The notes under the pieces were generated by a model. The model did not search any database and was not told where the DNA came from. It saw only the letters and a program-made list of their open reading frames with translations. DNA of 34,250 bases from Deltaproteobacteria bacterium (lineage in GTDB: Bacteria > Desulfobacterota > G020345765), in assembly GCA_020345765.1 (NCBI GenBank), contig CP070770.1, positions 2,973,059-3,007,308 on the forward strand, given 5' to 3'. Numbering within the stretch: position 1 is the first letter of the stretch; each line of letters opens with the position of its first letter. The translations under genes were made by a program, and so were the position numbers. This document shows, piece by piece, positions 24,319 through 32,587 of this stretch.

Positions 24319-25944
24319 TTAAAAGTTGTTGCCGTCCCGGGCGGCGATTATGCCGCCTACCACCCCCTGATATACGATACCGTGCGGTCCGATCTCGGTG
24401 GTGGCGAAGTAATTGTGTTTGAGAGTGCCGGTTCCGGCTCTGATCATGAATTTCGTTTCGCCGGTGCGAAAGTCGACCGCGGTGAGGTACCAGGCCCGAT
24501 CTACGGCGGTGTCTAGCAACTGGGTGTAAGTATAGATAAGGCCGGTGGCGGTCGAGAGTTTGGGGACGGTGGTTGCGGGAAAATCGTCATTTGACCACAC
24601 CTCGATACATCCGCTTCGGTCCGGGAGTACATCAACCCTGACGAGACCGGTTGCGAGGGATGTGTAGTCACTGTAGATCGTTGGGGCATTGTAGTTATTC
24701 TGGACGATAACGCTTTCGAACGACCCGCCGGCATCGCGGTATCCGATGGGGGATATCTCTACCACGCTTTCTCCCGGATTGAAGAGAGGGATGCGGCAGA
24801 TCTCTTCGCCGCTTAAGCGCCTGAATACCAGCAGGTTCACCTGCTCGTCGGCGTTATCGGTGAGGGCAACCAGGTCGTCCCCGAGCAGCGTAGGTGTTGT
24901 GCCGGTTCCCCGGGAAAGCATACCCGGCTTCTCCTGGGTCGCCCGCTCATATCCCTGCCGCCAGATATAATGAGGCGATCCCGTTGCGGTATCTATTTCA
25001 AACCGGTAGAGGGCGTAGTCGGTGGCAGCGTAGATTCCGTCCGGTGCGGTCGAGAATGCGTTTTCGAACTTTTCTCCCTTGAGCTTTACCGTATAGATCC
25101 TCTGCTTCGTGGTCTCGAAGTACCCGATAACACCCAGTTGGGTGGCAAACCATATGTTTCCCTGGAAATCAGGGCCTACCGCGATCAGGTTACCGGCATC
25201 CTCCGGGAGATCATCGGAAAGATCAAGGACGATTTCGGTTTTCCAGCGGGGAATACCTTCGGACAGTCCGGGCTCGACGATCCTGATCGTATTACCCGGG
25301 GAGGCGACTACGGCCCGTCCGCGGTTGTCTACGTAAAAGTAAACCCCGCTCATATCGCCGGGGCTGGAAACGTCCAATGTAACCTCCCCGGTTGCGTAGA
25401 AATCCAATGGCTCGAGCGTAACCGGATCGAACAGGACCAAGTCCATACCCAGGGTGACAAGCTGACCCGAGAGGTCAGCTACATAGTAACAGATTGAACT
25501 TACGGAATCGTCCGGATGGAAAGCCCTCATCAGGCATATTCCCAGCCCCGGTTCTCCGCCGATTACGCCCATCGAGCGGGAGAACACCTCGGGATCCCTA
25601 CCCAGCGGTCCTTCCCAATCCGAAACGTCAGTGTTGTAACCGTCCACATGGACCCCACCGCTTACTGCCAAATAAGGGTGCTCCGGCATATCTTTGGGAG
25701 GGAGGGGATTGGCGGTGGCCGGATCGCCGATTAACAGGGGTAATTCTTCCAAACCGGGACCGTCGGGGATGGGTCCCATGGGGCCGTGCTGGGAGCCGTC
25801 ATTAACCTCGGTTATCTCCCGGGGAGTAAGCCCGGTCGACCTATCGGTATCGCTGCAGGTTATGATACCGGATAGCGAAATCAGTGTCAGGTAAAATAGT
25901 ATCAGTCCGGGCTTTATCTTCAACAAATCAATATGGGTTTTCAC
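24319..25944 (-). CDS. Exported beta-propeller-like protein of unknown function
   Basis: 541 residues. The N-terminus has a hydrophobic signal segment (about 12-29) ending in IITC (Cys30); this is lipobox-like, but Thr at -1 is unusual, so lipoprotein status is uncertain. A Pro/Gly-rich stretch (about 50-85) follows, then repeated beta-strand blocks to the end with phrases such as DFQGNIWFATQLGVIGYF and DGIYAATDYALYRFE, typical of PQQ- or NHL-like propellers that read out bound ligands. No catalytic residues are recognisable. The start used is GTG without a clear ribosome-binding site. Base composition is GC-rich relative to nearby household genes. Confidence 0.75.
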   Translation of the reverse strand: MKTHIDLLKIKPGLILFYLTLISLSGIITCSDTDRSTGLTPREITEVNDGSQHGPMGPIPDGPGLEELPLLIGDPATANPLPPKDMPEHPYLAVSGGVHVDGYNTDVSDWEGPLGRDPEVFSRSMGVIGGEPGLGICLMRAFHPDDSVSSICYYVADLSGQLVTLGMDLVLFDPVTLEPLDFYATGEVTLDVSSPGDMSGVYFYVDNRGRAVVASPGNTIRIVEPGLSEGIPRWKTEIVLDLSDDLPEDAGNLIAVGPDFQGNIWFATQLGVIGYFETTKQRIYTVKLKGEKFENAFSTAPDGIYAATDYALYRFEIDTATGSPHYIWRQGYERATQEKPGMLSRGTGTTPTLLGDDLVALTDNADEQVNLLVFRRLSGEEICRIPLFNPGESVVEISPIGYRDAGGSFESVIVQNNYNAPTIYSDYTSLATGLVRVDVLPDRSGCIEVWSNDDFPATTVPKLSTATGLIYTYTQLLDTAVDRAWYLTAVDFRTGETKFMIRAGTGTLKHNYFATTEIGPHGIVYQGVVGGIIAARDGNNF

Positions 25945-25989
25945 CTAATTTCGTAAATTCTGAAGGAAATATCCGGCGAGGTCGGACAA

Positions 25990-26406
25990 TCACTCACCGA
26001 TGATCTTCACCAGGACCCGCTTTTTCCTCCTCCCATCAAACTCCCCGTAGAAGATCTGCTCCCAGGGGCCGAAATCCATCTTCCCTTCGGTAACCGCCAC
26101 TACGACCTCCCGGCCCATTACCTGCCGCTTCATATGCGCATCGGCATTGTCTTCCCCGACATTATGCCGGTACTGGGACACCGGTTCGTGGGGGGCGAGC
26201 TTTTCCAGCCACACCTCGTAGTCGTGGTGCAGTCCCGATTCGTTATCGTTGATAAAAACGCTGGCGGTGACGTGCATGGCGTTTACCAATATCAGGCCCT
26301 CACGGACGCCGCTCTTCTTAAGGGCCTTTTCCACCTGCGGAGTAATGTTGATAAAACCCCGGCGGTTAGGCACATTGAACCAGAGCTCTTCCCGGTACGA
26401 TTTCAT
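25990..26406 (-). CDS. yjbQ: YjbQ-family protein (UPF0047)
   Basis: 138 residues with the full YjbQ/UPF0047 pattern: [10 protein letters not shown], a central [15 protein letters not shown] and ASP-type loop region, the cluster [17 protein letters not shown], and the terminal [22 protein letters not shown]. Bacterial and archaeal members are reported to have weak thiamine-phosphate-synthase activity, but the physiological role is unsettled. AGGAGA precedes the ATG. It lies 45 bases upstream of the beta-propeller-like gene on the same strand. Confidence 0.95.
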   Translation of the reverse strand: MKSYREELWFNVPNRRGFINITPQVEKALKKSGVREGLILVNAMHVTASVFINDNESGLHHDYEVWLEKLAPHEPVSQYRHNVGEDNADAHMKRQVMGREVVVAVTEGKMDFGPWEQIFYGEFDGRRKKRVLVKIIGE

Positions 26407-26458
26407 GTCTTTCTCCTAATAGGTAAGAATGGCTCCAAGCTTTTCCAAGCATAAAAAA

Positions 26459-26532
26459 TGCGCCCGGGGAGACTCGAACTCCCAGCCTACGGATTCGTAG
26501 TCCGGCGCTCTATCCAATTGAGCTACGGGCGC
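26459..26532 (-). tRNA. tRNA-Arg (anticodon ACG)
   Basis: A 74-base cloverleaf can be folded on the minus strand. The acceptor stem is 7 perfect pairs (GCGCCCG with CGGGCGC), and the D-stem is GCTC/GAGC. The anticodon loop CTACGAA gives ACG (Arg, read as ICG), and the T-arm is GGGAG-TTCGAGT-CTCCC. The first anticodon-stem pair is a C-U mismatch. CCA is not encoded; the discriminator A is followed at once by six Ts, which may end the transcript. Confidence 0.95.
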
Positions 26533-26604
26533 AGCTAGGAATAATTTAGCACGGTTGGCTTATCTTATGCAACCTTTTCGGGTAAAAAGTGAGTGCGCTA
26601 AATC

Positions 26605-26642
26605 ATAAAAAAGGCCACCAGGGTTAAATGCCCTGTGTGGCC
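26605..26642 (-). terminator. Rho-independent terminator of the HU gene
   Basis: On the minus strand GGCCACACAGGG pairs with CCCTGGTGGCC around a short A/T-rich loop and is followed by T6. It lies 27 bases after the HU stop codon. Confidence 0.9.
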
Positions 26643-26668
26643 CTTCATTTCTTCTGTATTTAATTGAT

Positions 26669-26944
26669 CTACAGCGAGCTCTTCAATCCGGGAGCGGGCT
26701 TAAACCCCACTGTCTTAGAGGCTCTAATCTGGATTTTGGCTCCGGTCTGAGGATTCCTGCCGGTCCTGGCCTTCCGGCTCCTAACTGAAAAGGTGCCGAA
26801 ACCGGGATAGGAAAACCTCTTTTCCTTCCTGATTGCCCCGGCAATTGAGTCAAAAGCAGCGTCAATCAGTTTTTCTGTTGCTGCCTTGCTCAGGTCCAAC
26901 CCTTTGGTCCCCGCCACTTTGTCAATCAGCTCTGCCTTGGTCAT
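26669..26944 (-). CDS. hup: HU-family DNA-binding protein
   Basis: 91 residues, the normal HU length. MTKAELIDKVA start, the dimer helices to about 45, then FGTFSVRSRKARTGRNPQTG with the DNA-bending arm and its proline (RNPQTG), ending in VGFKPAPGLKSSL. HU coats and bends chromosomal DNA and supports replication, repair and transcription. A strong GGAGGG precedes the ATG; promoter and terminator are both visible, so it is a single-gene unit. Confidence 0.97.
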   Translation of the reverse strand: MTKAELIDKVAGTKGLDLSKAATEKLIDAAFDSIAGAIRKEKRFSYPGFGTFSVRSRKARTGRNPQTGAKIQIRASKTVGFKPAPGLKSSL

Positions 26945-27004
26945 TTTACCCTCCTTTGTAAAGGTTAAATATATATGAAAATGTCATAATCTTGAACTAG
27001 TGGT

Positions 27005-27033
27005 ATGATACTCTGTTGTAGGGAATTTTGCAA
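27005..27033 (-). promoter_or_regulatory. Probable promoter of the HU gene
   Basis: On the minus strand TTGCAA (27028-27033), a 17-base spacer and TATCAT (27005-27010) give good sigma70-type spacing. It would yield a leader of about 55 bases. Confidence 0.55.
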
Positions 27034-27068
27034 GAATTTTTTCAGAGTGTGGGCTTGCCAGCCCTGAG

Positions 27069-27085
27069 CCCCGCCTTTGGCGGGG
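27069..27085. repeat. GC-rich hairpin after the exporter operon
   Basis: CCCCGCC-TTT-GGCGGGG is a perfect 7-bp stem, flanked by CCCT and AGGG that extend the symmetry. It lies 61 bases after the last permease stop and may act as a transcript end or be a dispersed repeat. No long T-run follows. Confidence 0.5.
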
Positions 27086-27145
27086 TCGAAGGGAGCCTTT
27101 CTTTGCTTATATTTCAATAGGGAAAATCCCGGTTATCCAATAAAC

Positions 27146-28447
27146 TTATTCCAGCTTCTTCTTGAACCGCCAGATGCTGAACCAGATGATGGCTAATCCG
27201 AGGACTCCAAGACCAAGAGCCTGATTCCAGAGAACCTCCAGTCCGGCACCCTTAAGGAAAATCGTGCGGAGAATAACGATAAAATAACGGAGCGGGATCA
27301 GATAGGTCAGCTGCTGAATCGCCTGGGGCATATTCTCGATCGGGTAGAATACCCCGGAGAGCATCATAAACGGGGGCATGATAAGGATACAGGTCATCAT
27401 CGCCTGCTGCTGGGTCCGGGATACCGTGGAGATCAGGAGCCCCATCCCCAGCGTCGTCATTAGGAACAGGCCGGCCATGAGATAGAGCAGGACAACGCTT
27501 CCCAGAAACCTTATCTTGAACCACAGGGTAGCTACCAGGATAATCAGGGTAACATCAATAAAGCCGATGACGATAAACGGCAGGAGCTTCCCGATAATCA
27601 GCTCGTAGGGCCGGATCGGAGTTACCACCAACTGCTCGATAGTCCCCGCCTCCCGCTCCCTCACGATTGCCATCGAGGTCAGGACCATCGTCATAAGCAA
27701 GAGGATAAGGCAGATTACCCCGGGAACCATAAAATGGACGCTGGTGAGGGTGGGATTGAACCAGACCCGCACCTGAGGATCGATCCGGGGCGGTTGTCTT
27801 ATACCGATCCCCTGAAGGTCACTGAAGCTCAACAGGGAAAGCAGGGCCTCCTGGAGTTGCCCGGCGCTCTTTCGGGCAATAGCAGCATATTCGGATTCGT
27901 CCAGGAACATCGACGTCATGGTCTGACTAACCAATTTGGGCCTCTTCGGAATCATCGTTGAGATAATATTCCCGAGATTCCTGAGATTACCGAGGGTAAT
28001 CCGGTAAGACAGATTAGCCAGGATCTGTTCGGCATATGAGTAGACGATAGTAGCGTAGTTTGAGTTGGAGCCGTCGACAAGAAGCTGGACCGGGGCCGGC
28101 TCTATCCGTTTTATCTTCCTCTGCAGGCCTGCCGGGATAACGATCCCGAGCAACGCCCGGTTGTCTATCAGGTAAGATTCCAGCTCCTCCGGGGTCTCGG
28201 CCCGATATTTGAGCCGGAAATACCCGGAGCTGGCAAATGAACGAAGGAGCTCGCGGCTGGCGGCGCTCCGGTCGTTATCGCAGTAAACCGTGGATACGTT
28301 CTTGACATCCATCGTGGCGGCATAGCCGAAGATAGTGAGCTGTATTATGGGGGCAATGAAGACGATCGGCAGCATCCGCCGGTCGCGAAACAGGTGAAAC
28401 AGCTCCTTGCGGGCAATGGCTTTAATTCTGGACGGAAGCAATCTCAT
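27146..28447 (-). CDS. ABC-2 type permease (YbhR-like)
   Basis: 433-residue ABC-2 family membrane subunit. One membrane helix near 27-45 is followed by a periplasmic domain (about 50-240) and five more helices to the end, with the conserved segment REREAGTIEQLVVTPIRPYELIIGK between helices two and three. It is about 50 residues longer than its neighbour because of extra sequence near 160-215 in the periplasmic domain. Together with the 28696-29838 permease it would form the heterodimeric channel of the exporter. It is the last gene of the operon, separated from the rest by a 248-base gap holding an AT-rich palindrome. Confidence 0.92.
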   Translation of the reverse strand: MRLLPSRIKAIARKELFHLFRDRRMLPIVFIAPIIQLTIFGYAATMDVKNVSTVYCDNDRSAASRELLRSFASSGYFRLKYRAETPEELESYLIDNRALLGIVIPAGLQRKIKRIEPAPVQLLVDGSNSNYATIVYSYAEQILANLSYRITLGNLRNLGNIISTMIPKRPKLVSQTMTSMFLDESEYAAIARKSAGQLQEALLSLLSFSDLQGIGIRQPPRIDPQVRVWFNPTLTSVHFMVPGVICLILLLMTMVLTSMAIVREREAGTIEQLVVTPIRPYELIIGKLLPFIVIGFIDVTLIILVATLWFKIRFLGSVVLLYLMAGLFLMTTLGMGLLISTVSRTQQQAMMTCILIMPPFMMLSGVFYPIENMPQAIQQLTYLIPLRYFIVILRTIFLKGAGLEVLWNQALGLGVLGLAIIWFSIWRFKKKLE

Positions 28448-28502
28448 TCTTATTAATCCAAATTTAGGGACTCAATTAATGTAATATCGAATAGAATCAG
28501 TT

Positions 28503-28651
28503 CTAAGCACTAATAAGGTAAATCCTAAGCACTAAATCCTAAACCCTAAACAAATCTAAAATTCAAATATAAAATGTTCAAAACAGTGTTTTAAATTTTG
28601 GATTTTGGTCATTTGAAATTGTTTAGAATTTAGGATTTGGGATTTAGAATT
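28503..28651. repeat. AT-rich imperfect palindrome inside the exporter operon
   Basis: The gap between the two permease genes holds a roughly 130-base imperfect inverted repeat centred on AAAACA-G-TGTTTT (28580-28592). The left arm is of the AAATCCTAAACCCTAAAC type and the right arm of the GTTTAGAATTTAGGATTTGGG type. At the left edge CTAAGCACTAA occurs twice directly (28503-28513, 28525-28535). Part of it (28596-28615) recurs at 7019-7038. No coding sequence is seen. It looks like a small non-autonomous or structured repeat. Confidence 0.75.
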
Positions 28652-28695
28652 TTTCAGCATGAGTTAATAATTCGGATATTTACTCATAGTCTGGA

Positions 28696-29838
28696 TCAGT
28701 CCAGGGTTTTCTTAAAAGACCGGAAGCAAAGAAAGAGCAGGGCAATGGTGAAAACGCTCAGCCAGAGCACCTCCGGCCAGAGAACATTGATTCCGCTCCC
28801 CTTGAGAAATATCCCCCGGAGAATAACCAAGAAGTATCGGGCCGGCACCAGATAGGTAATCGCCTGCAGCACTTTCGGCATACTCTCAATCGGAAAGATA
28901 AAACCGGAAAGCAGGAGAGCAGGGAGCATGGTCGAAAGCAAAGAGATCTGCATGGCCACCTGCTGGGATTTGGTAATGATGGAGAAGAGCATACCGATAC
29001 CCATTGCTCCGACCAGGAATATTACGGTAAGGATAGCGAACAGCAGCAGGCTCCCCCGGAACGGGACACCGAAGTGCAGGGTTCCGACCAGGGTAACCAG
29101 ACCCACCTGGCAGAACCCGATACATATATAGGGGAGGAGCTTTCCGACAATCAACTCGGAGGACCGGATGGGGGAAACGATCAACTGTTCAATCGTCCCC
29201 CGCTCGTATTCCCGGGCGACACTGAGTGAGGTGATCTGGGCAGCCAGCATCATCAGGATAACGGCAATAATACCGGGAACGATAAAGTTCTCACTCCGGA
29301 GGGTCTGGTTAAACCAGATCCGGGGCTTAGTGGAGATCGGCGAAAATGTCCGGGCCAGGTAACCCAACCCCCGGTTCCGAAGATACTTGACTGTCAGACT
29401 GAGCGAATAGTGATAGCAGGCCGCGGTAAGGTAGCCGATGCATACGGCGGCAAAGTTGGCATCGGTGCCGTCCACCAGGAACTGCACCGGGGCCGATTCC
29501 CCCCGCTTCAGGGCACGGCTGAATCCCGGGGGGATTACGACCCCCATTCGCACCAGGCTCCGATCCAGGAGTCCGTCAATCTCTTCATAATTACTGAGGT
29601 AACGATCGGCCTTGAAGATCGGGGAGGCAGTGAGGCTCCGGAGAAACTCCCGGCTCTGGAACGAACCGTCCTGGTCCAGAACGGCTAAGGTAATCTGCCT
29701 GATATCGAAGGTAATAGCGTAGCCGAAAAGGACAAGCATAAATATCGGGATAAGGATAGCCACCGCCAGGCTCCGCGGATCCCGGAGGATCTGGATGAAT
29801 TCCTTTCTCATTATCGGAGTAATCAGTGTGCGGTCCAT
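28696..29838 (-). CDS. ABC-2 type permease (YbhS-like)
   Basis: 380-residue ABC-2 membrane subunit, the usual length for YbhS/YbhR. The N-terminal helix (about 25-45) is followed by a large periplasmic domain and five C-terminal helices. The conserved phrase REYERGTIEQLIVSPIRSSELIVGK is present, closely matching that of the next permease, so the two are paralogous partners. The gap to the upstream ATPase gene is 26 bases. Confidence 0.93.
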   Translation of the reverse strand: MDRTLITPIMRKEFIQILRDPRSLAVAILIPIFMLVLFGYAITFDIRQITLAVLDQDGSFQSREFLRSLTASPIFKADRYLSNYEEIDGLLDRSLVRMGVVIPPGFSRALKRGESAPVQFLVDGTDANFAAVCIGYLTAACYHYSLSLTVKYLRNRGLGYLARTFSPISTKPRIWFNQTLRSENFIVPGIIAVILMMLAAQITSLSVAREYERGTIEQLIVSPIRSSELIVGKLLPYICIGFCQVGLVTLVGTLHFGVPFRGSLLLFAILTVIFLVGAMGIGMLFSIITKSQQVAMQISLLSTMLPALLLSGFIFPIESMPKVLQAITYLVPARYFLVILRGIFLKGSGINVLWPEVLWLSVFTIALLFLCFRSFKKTLD

Positions 29839-29864
29839 TGTTCTTCTGCTTCGCTAGGCCATAT

Positions 29865-30791
29865 CTATCCAATTAAGGAAACGAATATATCCTCTAATGA
29901 AGGGGGAATCGGTTTCAGGGAATGGACGGCAATACCCCTTTCCCCGACTGCTTCCCGGATCTTCGGACCGGTTTCTTTAAAGTCGTCAACTACCAGATGG
30001 AGGGTATTGGCAAAGAGGGCGGCATCAGATACCCCCTCAATCCCGGCAACGAGATCGAGGGCCCGGACGGCATCCCCGCAGTCCAATTCCAGAAGATTTC
30101 CCTTCATTTCCCGGGACTTAAGCTCCTGAGGCTCCCCCAGCGCCACCAGCCGACCCTGATGGATGAAGGCCAGGCGGTCGCAGTGCTCCGCCTCATCCAT
30201 GTAGTGGGTGGTGACGAATACGGTCACCCCCTGCTCGGAGAGCTGGCAGATGAGTTCCCAGAACTCCCTCCGGGAGCCCGGGTCTACCCCGGCAGTGGGC
30301 TCATCCAGGAAGAGGATATCGGGCTGGTGGATTATGGCACAGCCCAGAGCAAGCCTCTGTTTCCAGCCGCCAGCCAGGGCAGAGGTAAGAACCCGTTCCC
30401 TCCCGATAAGTCCGGCCATCCTCAGGATAAATTCCTTCCGTTCCTCCATGCGCCTATCCTCTAATCCGTAGATTGTTCCGTAAAAATCAAGGTTCTCCTC
30501 CACGGTCAGATCCGGGTAGAGGGAGAAACGCTGAGACATATAGCCGATGCGGGCCCTGATCTGCTCAGGCTCAAGAACAATATCATGCCCTGCTACCCGG
30601 CCCCATCCTGAGCTGGGAAGAAGCAGTCCGCAGAGCATCTTGATGGTTGTGGTCTTCCCGGCCCCGTTCGGACCCAGGAACCCAAAGATCTCGCCTCTCC
30701 GGACAGCAAATGAAATCCGGTCTACGGCAGTAAAATCCCCAAAGAGCTTGGTAAGCTCGCGGACCTCCACCGACGGAGTTACCTCGTTCAT
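29865..30791 (-). CDS. ABC exporter ATPase (C-terminal half of YbhF)
   Basis: 308 residues. Walker A GPNGAGKTTT, Walker B ILFLDEPTAGVDP and the switch histidine in VTTHYMDEAEHCDR are intact, but the signature is LAGGWKQRLALG in place of LSGGQ. The last 80 residues form a regulatory tail ending in PSLEDIFVSLIG. The sequence follows the second ATPase domain of E. coli YbhF closely (YMxQxFSLY, KQRLAL, DILFLDEPT). The ATG overlaps the preceding stop codon as ATGA, implying coupled translation with the other half. Confidence 0.94.
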   Translation of the reverse strand: MNEVTPSVEVRELTKLFGDFTAVDRISFAVRRGEIFGFLGPNGAGKTTTIKMLCGLLLPSSGWGRVAGHDIVLEPEQIRARIGYMSQRFSLYPDLTVEENLDFYGTIYGLEDRRMEERKEFILRMAGLIGRERVLTSALAGGWKQRLALGCAIIHQPDILFLDEPTAGVDPGSRREFWELICQLSEQGVTVFVTTHYMDEAEHCDRLAFIHQGRLVALGEPQELKSREMKGNLLELDCGDAVRALDLVAGIEGVSDAALFANTLHLVVDDFKETGPKIREAVGERGIAVHSLKPIPPSLEDIFVSLIG

Positions 30792-31528
30792 TGTTTCTCC
30801 TCCCGGGTCAGATACAGAAACGCCTCCTCCAGCCCGGGTTTCTCGGAAGGGGCCATGGCTTTCACTGCCTCCGGGGTATCGGCCACAATTATCTTTCCCT
30901 GGTAAATCAGACCGATGCGCCGGCAGCGGTCGGCCTCGTCCATATAGGGGGTGGAGACCACCACGGTGACTCCCTCGCCGAGGAGTGTGGTAATGATCTT
31001 CCAGAATTCCCTCCGGGAGACCGGGTCGACCCCGGTAGTGGGCTCATCGAGGAGGAGGAGTTCCGGGGTATGGATCAGGGTGCAGATAAGCCCGAGCTTC
31101 TGCTTCATCCCCCCGGAAAGCTGCCCGGCAAGTCGTGATCCGAAAGGGCCCAGCCCGATAAACTCCATCAAATCCCGCTTTCTTTTTCGAAAAGCTTCTC
31201 CACCAACCCGCCTCAGACGGGCAAAGAATTCGATATTCTCGTCGACCGTCAGGTCCTCGTAGAGGCTGAAGCGTTGGGGCATATATCCGATCTTCTTCTT
31301 GACCTGCTCGGTCTCCTTCACCAGGTCATAACCGGCCACCCATCCACCCCCGGAGCTGGGACTAAGCACCGTTGCCAGAAGCCGCAGAGTTGTGGTCTTC
31401 CCGGCCCCATCGGGTCCGATCAGCCCGAAGATCTCTCCCCGATGAACCTTAAGGTCAAGCCTGTCCAGGGCCAGGACCTCTCCGTAAATCCTGGTCAGAT
31501 CTTTGGTCTCAATAATGTCCAATTTCAT
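30788..31528 (-). CDS. ABC exporter ATPase (N-terminal half of YbhF)
   Basis: 246 residues. Walker A is GPDGAGKTTT, with Asp where most have Asn or Ser, as in the first domain of E. coli YbhF. The signature LSGGMKQKLGL, Walker B LLLLDEPTTGVDP and the downstream VSTPYMDEADRC are all present; the switch His is replaced by Pro in STPYMDEA, so this site may hydrolyse ATP poorly and work as one half of an asymmetric pair. It overlaps the next ATPase gene by four bases. Confidence 0.93.
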   Translation of the reverse strand: MKLDIIETKDLTRIYGEVLALDRLDLKVHRGEIFGLIGPDGAGKTTTLRLLATVLSPSSGGGWVAGYDLVKETEQVKKKIGYMPQRFSLYEDLTVDENIEFFARLRRVGGEAFRKRKRDLMEFIGLGPFGSRLAGQLSGGMKQKLGLICTLIHTPELLLLDEPTTGVDPVSRREFWKIITTLLGEGVTVVVSTPYMDEADRCRRIGLIYQGKIIVADTPEAVKAMAPSEKPGLEEAFLYLTREEKQ

Positions 31529-31566
31529 TTACTTCAGGGGATAGCAAGTATTAACAAGGAATAGCA

Positions 31567-31654
31567 CCCTACTTCGCTAAAGCTTCGTAGGGCAGAGAGA
31601 ATAGCAGGGAATAGATCCCTTTGAAACCTAGAATTCTTGACCCCTTGAATCCTA
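31567..31654. repeat. Repeat-rich intergenic segment with two hairpins
   Basis: The 149-base gap between the fusion-protein and ATPase genes holds CCCTAC (31567-31572) pairing with GTAGGG (31587-31592), with an inner GCT-AA-AGC stem; AGGGA (31606-31610) pairing with TCCCT (31616-31620); several copies of a GAATAGC-like word; and 31636-31654, the second copy of the 19-base motif found at 15871-15889. Confidence 0.55.
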
Positions 31655-31677
31655 TATATTAGTGTTTTGATTGGGAT

Positions 31678-32547
31678 TTATTTAATTATGATCCTGGCAT
31701 CCGCCGGCATACCCGGCTTTAGCTCCTGGAGAGGATTTTTAATCCCGATCTTAACCCCGTAAACCAGCTTCACCCTCTCTTCTCTGGTCTGGATGTTTTT
31801 CGGGGTAAACTCGGCCTCCTGGGATATCCCGATAATCTTCCCTTCATAGATCTTATCCGGAAAGGAATCGACCGTAATCTCCACTTTCTGTCCCAATTTT
31901 ACCCTGCCTAATCTCGTCTCGGGGATATAGATCTCGAGCCAGACATCGTCAAGGTTTCCCAGGGTGACCAGGGGCATCCCGATAAATGCCAATTCTCCCA
32001 CATCGATATTCCTCTGTAAGACGACACCATCAATGGGAGCTTCAAGCCGGGCATTGTCGATCTGGATCTCGACGAACTCGAGGGCGGCTTCTGCCTGGGC
32101 TAATTGATTCTTTGCCGCCTCATATTGTTGGTTGGTGGCCTCTAACCTGGTAGTAATCTCTTCATACTTCTGCTGGGAAAGCGAACCGCCCCGATATAAC
32201 TTCTCCGCACGCCGGGAGCTCGTAGTAAGATTATTTAACACCGCTTCCACCTGGGCCGAAAGATGGCGGGCAGCCCCCAGGACGGCCAGGGCTTGCTTTT
32301 TCTGGATCAAAAGCTCCCGGTGATCCAGGTTCAGCAGAACCTCCCCCTTCTTTACTTGGTCTCCCTCCTCCACCTTTATCTCGTCTACTTTGCCGATAAG
32401 CTTGGAGCTCACATCGATCTCGGTAACCTCAATCGTGCCCGAGGCAGCGATCATCTCCTCATCCTCAGACTCTCCTCGAAAAAGATACCAGGCTCCGATT
32501 GCAAGAATTAATATAAGAACAAAAGCAGGAATTAAAACTCTTTTCAT
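31678..32547 (-). CDS. HlyD-family membrane fusion protein (YbhG-like)
   Basis: 289 residues. One N-terminal membrane anchor (about 4-23), then a beta-barrel and biotinyl-lipoyl-like half motif (VDEIKVEEGDQVKKGEVL), a helical hairpin (about 75-165) rich in Ala, Gln and Glu, the second lipoyl half (LEAPIDGVVLQRNIDVGE) and a C-terminal beta domain. This is the periplasmic adaptor linking the inner-membrane ABC pump to a TolC-like outer-membrane channel. It is the first gene of the five-gene operon. Length is shorter than multidrug adaptors but right for YbhG. No outer-membrane channel gene is in the window. Confidence 0.94.
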   Translation of the reverse strand: MKRVLIPAFVLILILAIGAWYLFRGESEDEEMIAASGTIEVTEIDVSSKLIGKVDEIKVEEGDQVKKGEVLLNLDHRELLIQKKQALAVLGAARHLSAQVEAVLNNLTTSSRRAEKLYRGGSLSQQKYEEITTRLEATNQQYEAAKNQLAQAEAALEFVEIQIDNARLEAPIDGVVLQRNIDVGELAFIGMPLVTLGNLDDVWLEIYIPETRLGRVKLGQKVEITVDSFPDKIYEGKIIGISQEAEFTPKNIQTREERVKLVYGVKIGIKNPLQELKPGMPADARIIIK

Positions 32548-32587
32548 CCCCTAACCTTTTATCTCCAGAATCTTACTCCCCTAAGGC

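Noticed and set aside
29865..31528. Frameshifted YbhF pseudogene
   Set aside because: The two halves overlap by ATGA, and each has a sensible start, complete domain and normal C-terminal end, so this is a natural two-gene arrangement.
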